From positions 88,053 to 152,052 of the IMG/VR virus record IMGVR_UViG_3300022689_000474: a stretch of DNA of 64,000 nucleotides. One strand, 5' to 3'. This stretch comes from a virus. This document shows positions 40,856 through 48,813 of the stretch, piece after piece; within the stretch, counting starts at the first letter, position 1; the number at the start of each line of letters is the position of its first letter. A model generated the notes under the pieces. That model was not told where the DNA came from. It did not search any database and worked only from the letters and a program-made list of their open reading frames with translations. The position numbers were made by a program, and so were the translations under genes.

Positions 40856-40908
40856 AAAAAAAAGTTTCCGTACCCCCCTTTTTCATGAAATTAGGGGGGT
40901 ACGGAAAC
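40856..40908 (-). terminator. Strong minus-strand intrinsic terminator, perfect 16-bp stem
   Basis: GTTTCCGTACCCCCCT (40864-40879) pairs perfectly with its complement at 40893-40908 around a 13-base loop containing the palindrome TTTCATGAAA. Eight A residues at 40856-40863 give U8 just after the stem in leftward RNA, a textbook terminator. The nearest leftward gene upstream ends at 43749, so it would stop transcripts that read antisense through the polymerase-RHH unit. A cruciform or origin hairpin is an alternative. Confidence 0.75.
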
Positions 40909-40952
40909 TGATGAGTATTAGATGAAAATATAGTATCAATACAATCTTTATA

Positions 40953-40980
40953 TTGTTAGTAAAGAAAATTGTGTTATAAT
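40953..40980 (+). promoter_or_regulatory. Promoter of RHH-polymerase unit, extended -10
   Basis: A -35-like TTGTTA (40953-40958) is separated by 16 bases from TATAAT (40975-40980), preceded by TG with one base between (TGTTATAAT), a perfect extended -10. The start of RNA would be near 40987, giving a leader of about 100 bases to the RHH gene. It is the best sigma-70-type promoter noticed in the window. Confidence 0.7.
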
Positions 40981-41000
40981 AAATATAAATACATAAATAA

Positions 41001-41020
41001 CATTTAAAATCTTTTAAATG
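41001..41020. promoter_or_regulatory. 20-bp inverted repeat, possible RHH operator
   Basis: CATTTAAAA and TTTTAAATG are perfect 9-base arms with a two-base centre, placed about 14 bases past the predicted RNA start and 70 bases before the RHH gene. Ribbon-helix-helix proteins usually bind such short palindromes and repress their own operon. Autoregulation is inferred from the position only. Confidence 0.5.
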
Positions 41021-41054
41021 TGAACAAATATACTAAATTAATATATAGTACAAT

Positions 41055-41089
41055 AAAAGTAAAAGTAAAAGTAAAATAAAGTAAAAATA
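41055..41089 (+). repeat. AAAAGT tandem repeats in the RHH leader
   Basis: Three copies of AAAAGT at 41055-41072, then AAAATAAAGTAAAAATA directly before the ATG at 41090. There is no Shine-Dalgarno sequence, so this A-rich leader may serve translation or hold further protein-binding sites. Confidence 0.6.
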
Positions 41090-41254
41090 ATGGCGAATAA
41101 AAGAATCAATAGAGTGCAATGTTGTATCAGCTTAGCACCACATGTACTAGATAAATTAAATGATTATGCGGAGAAACTTTGTTACCCAAAATCAGTAATG
41201 GTAGATATGGCTTTAAGAGAATACTTTAAACAATTAGATGAAGAGGAGAAATGA
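41090..41254 (+). CDS. Ribbon-helix-helix (CopG/Arc-type) DNA-binding protein, 54 aa
   Basis: The frame starts at ATG 41090 and ends with TGA 41252-41254, whose first bases overlap the ATG of the polymerase gene (ATGA). The protein begins MANKRINRVQCCISLAPHVL: a short basic strand followed by two helices (APHVLDKLNDYAEKL and YPKSVMVDMALREYFKQL). This is the RHH layout, with a turn where the family usually has a G/N-x-S-R/K box (here YPKS). RHH dimers bind short palindromes and often repress their own promoter or act in plasmid copy control. The tight coupling to the polymerase gene suggests it controls that enzyme or binds the nearby repeats. Confidence 0.8.
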   Translation: MANKRINRVQCCISLAPHVLDKLNDYAEKLCYPKSVMVDMALREYFKQLDEEEK

Positions 41255-43752
41255 AGAATATTACTAATAATATAACCACAATATCAATAGATGCAGAGTG
41301 GGTTAAAGATACCTTCTTAACAGTACAGATGGCATGTAGTGATGAAAAAGGTAGAATAGAAAAATATTATATATTCTGTGATAATGAAGAATATTTAGTT
41401 CAGTGTCCTAAAGAATTCAAAGGAGTTAATGTAGAGAAAGTATTTTATCCAATAGGATATATGGGTATATTAGATTACTTTGAATCATTGCCAAAACAAT
41501 TAGATTGTCTATTCTTTTATTCTCCTAGAGATATAGAAAGTTTCTTAGGACCTGAAGTATGGTCTTCTTTATTACTCGGAGGTAAAGTTGTTAAAAGGAG
41601 AAATCTTAATATCTCTCCATATTATCTAGAAGATAAAGAATGTACTTTAAGGTTTGTAGACTTATATGGGAGATTTAGTTGCTCCCTAGAAAAAGCTTAT
41701 AACCTAATGGGTATTGATACAAGTAGAGGTAAAGATTATATCTCTACACTTAATATAGATAAATCTAGAATGGATTTATTTATGAAAGAATATCCTTTGG
41801 AGTTCTTTGAATATTCTTTATCTGATTTAGGTCTACATGAATTAAGCATTAAATTATTAAATTTAATATCTGAATTATTAGATGAATGTTTCTCTATAGA
41901 AGATTTATATGAATCTATCAGAGATTATCCTGGTACTATAGGTAGATTGGTTTCTGATGTCTTCTTAAAGTTTATTAGTATACAATATCCTGATTTATTA
42001 CGGTCTTCTTGTCTTCTATCTATTACTCCTAATGATAGGAAAAGTAATAGACTTAATTCACTTATAAACTCTTTAATATCTGGTCAAGACCCATATCTTA
42101 TTTCTAAAAGAATAGAAAAATGTGGAGATGTTATTCATGGTTTGGGTATGTGCTCTATTCCTGCTTTCTTTAGCGGTCATTATGGTCTAAATGATACTAG
42201 TCCTTATGGAGCTATAGTTCAAGGAGGAAGGGCTATTAAGGAAGACTCTGAGAATACTATATATAAACATATATTAGATATAGACCTACAATCAGCATAT
42301 GGTACTTCTTTAAAGAAGTTTGATTATCCTATAGGTATTCCATCTATCTATAGTAATAGTAATCATTCATCTAAAAGGATTACATTGAAACAATTCTTAA
42401 ATCAATATAGTTCAGAATTAATAGATGGATTATATGTCATAGCGGTCTCAGGAAGACTTAAATATCATCAAGATCTTATCTTTTCTAAATACGGTCTTAG
42501 TTCACATAAGATAGGTTCTAAGATTTTGGGTAATTTATATGAAGAAGATGATGGTATTAATGGAAGATTAGGAGGTAAATTCTTACTTACATCTAAAGAG
42601 ATTAGATTGGGATTTATTACTTCTCATATGTTGGAGATAGTTAGAAATATGTCTTCTAATCAAGAATATAGAGATTGGATGGATCTTAAAGTAGATGTGG
42701 CTATTTATTATCCAAAGAGTCATGAAATGTCTATAGATAAGTGGGCTGATTATCACTCAGATATTTCTAATATAGGTGAATTAACTCCTCATAATGATAA
42801 TAGATCTAGATATTGGTGTAGATTTCCACTTAATAAATTTATAGATAATATTATAGAAAAAAGATTATATTATAAAGCTAAAAGAAATGAATCTCCTATA
42901 TTTGATGCTAAACAATCTTTACTTAAATTATTTATTAATACCCTTTATGGAGATTTAGCTTCCCCTTACTTTCTCTTTGGAAATACAGTAGTTTCTAATA
43001 ATATTACTAGTTCAGTTAGAGCTGGCTCTTGGATAATGAGTAAAGCTTTAGGAACTAAATTAACTGTTACTGATGGAGGTACTTATACCCCTTATTCTGT
43101 CCCTTTCTTTAGGAATCATCTTAAAACTTTTAGAAGACCGTCTTTATCTAAATTATATAAAAAGAATTCTAGATGGCAGCTCTCTGTAGAGTACAAATCA
43201 TTAATAGATGAAAGTATAGAATCTATATTAAGAAAAGAAAATGCTCAAGAACTATTAGATAATTTAGCTCTTGAACATATAAATAGATTCTGTAGTTTAT
43301 ATAATATATCTTTTCCTTTTAAGGTAGAACATAAACTAGAGAATTCAGGATCCCTTATGGTTACTAATCCTTATGGGAAAGTAGATTATATTATATATAC
43401 CTATTATAATACAGAAGTTATTAAAATTAGGGGTGTAGAATCATATAATTATGATAATCATCCTAAAGTAGAGTTCTTAAGGGCTTTAGCCCAAAATAGA
43501 CCTACTAAATTCTCTGCCAATCAATTGATTCATATTGTAGGTATTAATGAATATATCAAAGGAGTATATAGAAAGATGCCAGGACATGAAGTTATGATTG
43601 AATATATTTATAAACCAAATAGTAATGGGGGGTCTATTTATGAAGATTATCTATCTTATCTAAAAGCAGAAGAAGCTCATAAGAAAAGAATTAAAAGATA
43701 TGAATCTAAATGGAAAGGTTTAGAACTTAATATTATACCTCCTTTTAATTAA
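41251..43752 (+). CDS. Family-B-type DNA polymerase with 3'-5' exonuclease domain
   Basis: The 833-residue protein has an N-terminal DEDD exonuclease (D14 and E16 in SIDAEW; YSLSDLG near residue 190 as Exo III). Polymerase motif A is D345-LQSAY350 in the setting ILDIDLQSAYGTSL, motif B is K559-LFI-N563-TLY-G567, and motif C is D608 in LTVTDGG. In motif C the usual DTDS is VTDG, so the catalytic second Asp is kept but the first Asp and the Ser are lost. A KVDYI....IKIRGVES block resembles the thumb motif. It resembles the organellar/viral PolB_2 group rather than cellular PolB. A GAGGAG ribosome site lies 2 bases before its start inside the RHH gene. Its end overlaps the ThyX gene by 4 bases, tail to tail. 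A second polymerase (family A) is at 56966. Confidence 0.8.
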   Translation: MKNITNNITTISIDAEWVKDTFLTVQMACSDEKGRIEKYYIFCDNEEYLVQCPKEFKGVNVEKVFYPIGYMGILDYFESLPKQLDCLFFYSPRDIESFLGPEVWSSLLLGGKVVKRRNLNISPYYLEDKECTLRFVDLYGRFSCSLEKAYNLMGIDTSRGKDYISTLNIDKSRMDLFMKEYPLEFFEYSLSDLGLHELSIKLLNLISELLDECFSIEDLYESIRDYPGTIGRLVSDVFLKFISIQYPDLLRSSCLLSITPNDRKSNRLNSLINSLISGQDPYLISKRIEKCGDVIHGLGMCSIPAFFSGHYGLNDTSPYGAIVQGGRAIKEDSENTIYKHILDIDLQSAYGTSLKKFDYPIGIPSIYSNSNHSSKRITLKQFLNQYSSELIDGLYVIAVSGRLKYHQDLIFSKYGLSSHKIGSKILGNLYEEDDGINGRLGGKFLLTSKEIRLGFITSHMLEIVRNMSSNQEYRDWMDLKVDVAIYYPKSHEMSIDKWADYHSDISNIGELTPHNDNRSRYWCRFPLNKFIDNIIEKRLYYKAKRNESPIFDAKQSLLKLFINTLYGDLASPYFLFGNTVVSNNITSSVRAGSWIMSKALGTKLTVTDGGTYTPYSVPFFRNHLKTFRRPSLSKLYKKNSRWQLSVEYKSLIDESIESILRKENAQELLDNLALEHINRFCSLYNISFPFKVEHKLENSGSLMVTNPYGKVDYIIYTYYNTEVIKIRGVESYNYDNHPKVEFLRALAQNRPTKFSANQLIHIVGINEYIKGVYRKMPGHEVMIEYIYKPNSNGGSIYEDYLSYLKAEEAHKKRIKRYESKWKGLELNIIPPFN

Positions 43753-45236
43753 CCTCTACTTAAGAACTCTTCTTTACTATATATATCTGGATATTCAATT
43801 ATATTATCTAAATGTTTAAATAGATTTATATTCTTTATAGCTGATTTAGATAAATAATAACTAAACATCCTATAACTGATATGTCCACCTACTTTACCTC
43901 TTAGACTTATTAGATATAAAAGTCTATTTATATCTAAAGATATATAATAATTAGTTCTATAGGCTTTAGGTAATAAATATTTAATTTTATTTATATCAAT
44001 ATTTTCCCTTTTAGTATATTCTTCTAATAACTCAAAACCTTTTCTAAAAGCTTCAATATACTTTTCTCTTAAAGAACTTAATTCTTCTATTTCTAAATAT
44101 TGAGGTAATGAATATAAATGTTCGTATGTAGGATATATTTTATCTATATTAATTTCACTTAATTCACTACTTAAGAAAGGTATAAATAAACATCCTCTAT
44201 GTCTATTAATATCTGTAAGAGTACCTAAATCACTCTTACCTTTAAATATATAATTACCTATACATCTGAATTCATTATTTAATTCATTATGATGATTACC
44301 ATTTTTTATTATCCAATTACCTATCTCTTCTATTAAATTATTATTACTACTTTCTAGTTCTAATCTCTTTATATCAGGATAATATATACTAATCACTCTC
44401 TCTATATCTACTAGATCTCTATTTAATAGTTCTATTTCCCAATCTTCTATTAAAGGATCTATAGTATATAAATCTTTATATCTTTCTATTATCTCTTTTA
44501 GTTCTATATAGATATCATTACTTGGTTCTGTATGTTTTATTAAATTCTTTCCTTCTGATTCCTTTTCTTTACTTAAAATTCTTTCTAACTCTTCTCCAAT
44601 TAAATTAAATTCTTGTTCTTTATGACTCTTTAGATATTTTATTAATTTACTCCATTCTTTACCTGACTGTATTATTCCTCCTTGTGTTAAGGTTCCCATT
44701 GGAATAAAATATCTAATACAGTCTAAAGTCCTTAATTCACAAGATTTTAATTCTAATTTGTTATTACTTATATTAAATAATTCTTTGAATGAATTAAAAG
44801 TCTCTCCTTTTAGAAGATTATAAGAATCTATCCAATGACTATAAATCTCTTCTGCTTTATTATCTATATATATATGATTTAATTTCTCTTTATTATCTTT
44901 TAGGTTTATCTGTTTATCTAAATCTATATATCTTGTAGATCTTTCTTGTCCTCCTTGTAATGGACATCTATTAAATATATCTAATAATGCTAATAATGAT
45001 ACACCTTCCATACAACATGTCATATATCCCATATTCATTATGGAAGAATGACCATAATTATTTATAATTCTTTTTACTAATTCACCATTATTTTCTTTAC
45101 TAAACTTTAATACTAAATCTTCTAATGAAGTATTACTCCTTGAATATCTAGCTAATATACCTGTTATATCTTCTGGAGAACTATCAATTAGATGTAATAA
45201 TTTTAAGTCTTCTACATTACTCTTTATATATTTCAT
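43749..45236 (-). CDS. thyX: Flavin-dependent thymidylate synthase, double-length form
   Basis: ThyX makes dTMP from dUMP with FAD. At 495 residues this is about twice the common length and appears to hold two ThyX-like halves. The first has YGHSSI (FAD-site His), IFNRCPLQGGQERSTRY (ThyX box with the first RHR lost) and CIRYFIPMGTLTQGG. The second has TDINRHRGCLFIPF (RHR kept) and the LPKAYRTNYYISLDINRLLYLISLRGK block typical of the ThyX C-terminus. The halves may complete one active site. It ends the leftward replication module, 12 bases after the 128-residue gene, and overlaps the polymerase gene on the other strand by 4 bases. Confidence 0.82.
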   Translation of the reverse strand: MKYIKSNVEDLKLLHLIDSSPEDITGILARYSRSNTSLEDLVLKFSKENNGELVKRIINNYGHSSIMNMGYMTCCMEGVSLLALLDIFNRCPLQGGQERSTRYIDLDKQINLKDNKEKLNHIYIDNKAEEIYSHWIDSYNLLKGETFNSFKELFNISNNKLELKSCELRTLDCIRYFIPMGTLTQGGIIQSGKEWSKLIKYLKSHKEQEFNLIGEELERILSKEKESEGKNLIKHTEPSNDIYIELKEIIERYKDLYTIDPLIEDWEIELLNRDLVDIERVISIYYPDIKRLELESSNNNLIEEIGNWIIKNGNHHNELNNEFRCIGNYIFKGKSDLGTLTDINRHRGCLFIPFLSSELSEINIDKIYPTYEHLYSLPQYLEIEELSSLREKYIEAFRKGFELLEEYTKRENIDINKIKYLLPKAYRTNYYISLDINRLLYLISLRGKVGGHISYRMFSYYLSKSAIKNINLFKHLDNIIEYPDIYSKEEFLSRG

Positions 45237-45248
45237 TTATTCTTTGAC

Positions 45249-45635
45249 TTATATTTCGTACTTTTCAATTATTCTATTTAATATCTTAGAACGAGTTTTT
45301 AATACCTTTAAAATCTCTTTATCTTTATCTAGATTAGATTCAATAAATCTTTTAAATTTACCAGTAAAACATAAAGAATAAATTTTATTTACACCGTTAA
45401 TTTTATTTGGATTTAATTCTATTAATTTAGATTGAATATCTATATCTTCTAATTTTGTATAAATACTATTAAAACTATATATTAATTCAAAACATTCTTT
45501 AATCTTTTTATTTTCTTTTTTTTCTCTTATTAGATTTTCTAAAAAAGAAGAAGTATCTTGATCACTAATTATTAAAGAATTCTTTAACACTACCTTTTCT
45601 AATTTACTTAAATCTTTAATATGAATCTCTACCAT
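45249..45635 (-). CDS. Hypothetical protein, 128 aa
   Basis: Not recognised. It is small, basic, mostly helical and Lys/Ile-rich, without membrane segment, cysteine motif or nuclease signature. It sits between thyX (12 bases) and a 194-residue gene (4 bases), so it is clearly part of the leftward replication operon. A small accessory factor for replication is possible, but nothing specific can be said. Confidence 0.6.
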   Translation of the reverse strand: MVEIHIKDLSKLEKVVLKNSLIISDQDTSSFLENLIREKKENKKIKECFELIYSFNSIYTKLEDIDIQSKLIELNPNKINGVNKIYSLCFTGKFKRFIESNLDKDKEILKVLKTRSKILNRIIEKYEI

Positions 45636-45639
45636 TCCA

Positions 45640-46224
45640 TTATCCTTTTTCTTCTAATACTTTCTTAATGTCTAAAGGTATATAATTTAATTTATACATA
45701 AATAATGAACTGTAAGAATGACATAGTTTTATAAGTATATTCTCTTTGAATACAAATTTAAAATATGGGTATAATCTTGGATATACATTCGTATCTATAA
45801 AGTTCAAAGGATTAAATATATTATCAAAAGTATTTATTACAAATATTTCATTTCTATAAAAAGATTTAGGAGTATATAATTGTCTTATTTCCTCTTCATA
45901 TTTACTTAATTCTTCTAATATATTAAAATTATATTGAAATGTAGAGAAAGTAAATCTTAATATTAAATTATCTTTAGAGTTATCTTTACTATTTAAGTTA
46001 TCTTTAATCATTTCTGAAAGACATACTAACATATTTTCTTGTTTTAGATTAACTTTAGGATAACGTTCTAAAGAACTACCACTATAATATTTATCTATAA
46101 GTTTTAAATATATTTTAGAAGGTCTTAAATAAATAGTATATCTAACATATTCATAATCATTTCTCCAGAAAGAAGTATAAATATAATTAAAGTTAAAGTC
46201 TTTATCTATTCCTTTATAAATCAT
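45640..46224 (-). CDS. Hypothetical protein, 194 aa
   Basis: Not recognised. It is rich in Tyr, Phe and Asn with a mainly alpha/beta composition and no known motif. It overlaps the end of the primase gene by 11 bases and lies 4 bases upstream of the 128-residue gene, so translation is probably coupled to the primase. A primase partner or helicase loader would fit the position, but the sequence gives no direct support. Confidence 0.6.
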   Translation of the reverse strand: MIYKGIDKDFNFNYIYTSFWRNDYEYVRYTIYLRPSKIYLKLIDKYYSGSSLERYPKVNLKQENMLVCLSEMIKDNLNSKDNSKDNLILRFTFSTFQYNFNILEELSKYEEEIRQLYTPKSFYRNEIFVINTFDNIFNPLNFIDTNVYPRLYPYFKFVFKENILIKLCHSYSSLFMYKLNYIPLDIKKVLEEKG

Positions 46225-47593
46225 CTGTAATTGCTTTAAGAATAAAATCCACCGGGTCTATATTCTTTTTATTCATATAATCTTTTATAAATATCTTTCC
46301 CTTTTCTTTAACTTCTGTAATATTTATACAAGATACTAATCTGATAAATGATTCTACATTTATATTATTATCTAAACTTATTTCTTTCCAATAATCTAAT
46401 AATTGTTTTTTATCTTTCTCTAAACTATTCTTTAAAGACTCTTTATCTAAAGTAAAATAATCATTTACATCTTTAACTCTTTTGTTATTTATATATTCTG
46501 GAGGATACCAAATACTTATATATATATTAGGTAAAGATATTTGTAAATCATATACTTGATTATTTAATCTTGACCAACTTTTAAATTGACCAGGATATAA
46601 TATATGATCTTCTTCAAATTTATCATTATCACCTATTATTACAATACTTTTAAATTTATTTAATTTATGAACTTGGTTCTTTAGACTATTAATACCAAAC
46701 ATACTAACTGCTGGATATCCCATTTCTAATAAAGATAAAGCATCAAATACTCCTTCTGTAATATAGACTATAGAGTTATATCTTACAGAATACATATTTA
46801 GTTTATCTTCTCCAAATAAAGATTGAGATATAGATGGTAAATTTTTATAATTCTTAGTAGATTTATATCTTAAACGTAAAGGTTCACCATTACTATCTTC
46901 TGGAATATCTTTTATATATCTACCTTGAAGATGTAATAAATTACCATAATAGTCTCTTATAGGTATAATTATAGAATCTTGATAATACTCTTTACCTCTA
47001 TTACCCATAAGCCCTTGTTCTGATAATTCTTTTATATCAATACCTTTATACCTTAATATAGAAAAGTTTGGAGCAAATCCTAATTCCATCCTCTGTATTG
47101 TTATTTTATTTAATCCTCTATTATATAAATAATTTAATGCCTCTTTTCCAGATGTATCATTCCATAAACAATCTTTATATATACTTAATACTTTCTCTAA
47201 AAACTTATTCCTTATATAGTATTGATCTTCTATATCTATAATGTATCCTTTCTTTTCGAATACTAAAGAATTTAATTCATTTATAGCTTGTATGAAAGTT
47301 TTACTTTCTCTCAATCTATAAATAGCTATTATATCTAAGAATTTATCTCCATTAACTTTAGAAGGACATTTACTAGAGAAACATCTTACATTTTTCCCCC
47401 CATTTATAATATGTAATTTATTCTTTTTATTACAGAAAGGACAGTCAGTATATGTTTTTCCTTTATGAACATTTGGATATATATCCCAAATTGATAAAAT
47501 ATTATTAATTAGGTTAATCTGAGCAGATAGTTTAGATCTTTGATCAATAGAGTTAATATTTAGTAAGTCTATCTTACTCATATCTATATCCAT
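46214..47593 (-). CDS. dnaG: DnaG-type primase
   Basis: This protein would make RNA primers at the fork. Its N-terminus has a zinc ribbon, C51-P-F-C54 with C71 and C76, which recognises template sequence in DnaG and T7 gp4. The middle has a DnaG catalytic-core block (LNRG-like LYNRGLNKITIQRMELGFAPN). The TOPRIM domain has VYITEGVFDALSLLE with the catalytic Glu and IIGDND with the acidic pair. The length of 459 residues is short for DnaG, which lacks room for a DnaB-binding domain. It overlaps the SF1 helicase gene by 10 bases and the next gene by 11, indicating a tightly coupled cluster. Confidence 0.9.
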   Translation of the reverse strand: MDIDMSKIDLLNINSIDQRSKLSAQINLINNILSIWDIYPNVHKGKTYTDCPFCNKKNKLHIINGGKNVRCFSSKCPSKVNGDKFLDIIAIYRLRESKTFIQAINELNSLVFEKKGYIIDIEDQYYIRNKFLEKVLSIYKDCLWNDTSGKEALNYLYNRGLNKITIQRMELGFAPNFSILRYKGIDIKELSEQGLMGNRGKEYYQDSIIIPIRDYYGNLLHLQGRYIKDIPEDSNGEPLRLRYKSTKNYKNLPSISQSLFGEDKLNMYSVRYNSIVYITEGVFDALSLLEMGYPAVSMFGINSLKNQVHKLNKFKSIVIIGDNDKFEEDHILYPGQFKSWSRLNNQVYDLQISLPNIYISIWYPPEYINNKRVKDVNDYFTLDKESLKNSLEKDKKQLLDYWKEISLDNNINVESFIRLVSCINITEVKEKGKIFIKDYMNKKNIDPVDFILKAITDDL

Positions 47594-48777
47594 AATAGAT
47601 ACCTATTATCTAAGTAGTTTGCTTGTATGAATTCTTTAGGAGTACCTACTATCCTAACATTCTTATAATCTTTTACTCTTGAGATAATTACGTATAGACC
47701 TCCTGATAATCTTCTTAAAAAAGAATCCCCTTTAACTTTAAATTGGATACCTCCTTCTATACTAGTACCTTGTATCGAATGTACTGTACTTGCATAAGCT
47801 AATCTAATAGGTATAAATGAAATATATCCTTCTGATTTTTCTGTTAATATATCTTTATTATCTATTCTGTAATAATCAATATCTACTATCTTATTTGAAC
47901 TTAATATTTCTACTTCTACTGATCTTGGTTTCATTCTCTTAACTATACCTAAAGACCCATTTGCATATCCTTCTTTAATATTATTTACTAATGTTATTAT
48001 TAGTGCACCTTCCTTTAAAGTTAATACTTTCTGTATCCTACCACCTATAAGATCTAAAGGTGGTTTCATTCCTCCATATCTAATTTCATAATCTTTACTG
48101 AAACTATCTATTTCTAATAATTTCTTTTTATTAAAATCATTTACATCTTTATTTTTAGTAAATATAGTAGTACCTTTAAAGTTATTATCTATCTCATCTT
48201 TAAAACCTATATTATCTCCTATCCAATCAATTACTTCATCCGCCCTTCCTTTTCTTATACTCTGTAATGTTTTTATAAATTCTTTATCTGTTTGTCTTTT
48301 TACTTTCTTAAGTTTTGCTATTTTAAACTTATGCCAATACATAGATTCAAATGCAGGTTTTGTCTTTACTTTACCTTTAGTTACATGAGGTAATTGAGCA
48401 AAGTCTCCAGTTAATATTAATCCTAAATATGGATTTCTACCATCTAAATTAAAATTACTTAGAGCTAGATATAAATAATTTATTGTTAGGGCAGATGCCA
48501 TTGATATCTCATCTATTATTATATTTTGGTATCTTTGAGATATTACTCTTAATCTTCTATATATTGTTTTATTATTTACTTTCTTTGCCAATTGTATATC
48601 ATTACTATATCCTAATAAACTATTAATAGTTGTCCCTTCACTACCTATTAAAGCGGCCCTTCCGGTAGTAGCAGTCTTTATACCAAAATTACTATTCTCT
48701 TCTAATTTTCTATTGATTAATGTAGTTTTACCAGAACCAGAAGGACCAAGAATTATTTTATATAGTATTCTAGTCAT
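47584..48777 (-). CDS. SF1 helicase (RecD/Dda/Pif1-like)
   Basis: The ATP site is at residues 11-18 (GPSGSGKT). Motif II is IIIDEISMA, motif III is LTGDFAQLPHV, motif V is AYASTVHSIQGTSIEGG, and motif VI is LYVIISRVK. These are the marks of 5'-3' SF1B helicases of the RecD, Dda and Pif1 group. At 397 residues it is close to T4 Dda (about 440). It would help origin opening, fork restart or removal of bound proteins. No DnaB-type replicative helicase is visible in this window, so this enzyme, the SF2 helicase, or an unseen or host helicase must unwind the fork. It overlaps the primase gene by 10 bases. Confidence 0.9.
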   Translation of the reverse strand: MTRILYKIILGPSGSGKTTLINRKLEENSNFGIKTATTGRAALIGSEGTTINSLLGYSNDIQLAKKVNNKTIYRRLRVISQRYQNIIIDEISMASALTINYLYLALSNFNLDGRNPYLGLILTGDFAQLPHVTKGKVKTKPAFESMYWHKFKIAKLKKVKRQTDKEFIKTLQSIRKGRADEVIDWIGDNIGFKDEIDNNFKGTTIFTKNKDVNDFNKKKLLEIDSFSKDYEIRYGGMKPPLDLIGGRIQKVLTLKEGALIITLVNNIKEGYANGSLGIVKRMKPRSVEVEILSSNKIVDIDYYRIDNKDILTEKSEGYISFIPIRLAYASTVHSIQGTSIEGGIQFKVKGDSFLRRLSGGLYVIISRVKDYKNVRIVGTPKEFIQANYLDNRYLLWI

Positions 48778-48813
48778 ATTGATATAAATTAATTTAGGAG
48801 TTAGGTAATATAT

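Larger units (their letters stand above)
40391..41089. other. Long non-coding control region, candidate replication origin
   Basis: This is the only gap over 300 bases. From left it holds the late terminator, a pyrimidine-rich stretch (about 40450-40590), three 51-bp direct repeats, a GC-rich imperfect hairpin, a 16-bp perfect hairpin with an A8 tract, a promoter with extended -10, a 20-bp inverted repeat and an A-rich leader with AAAAGT repeats. It separates the rightward late block from the RHH-polymerase unit. Iteron-like repeats next to DNA polymerase genes are typical of origins, which is an inference here. No open frame of useful length or tRNA was seen. Confidence 0.6.

Noticed and set aside
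40856-40908. tRNA or structured small RNA gene
   Set aside because: There is a single long stem with no cloverleaf, anticodon or CCA region, and the A8 tract is exactly where a leftward terminator needs it.
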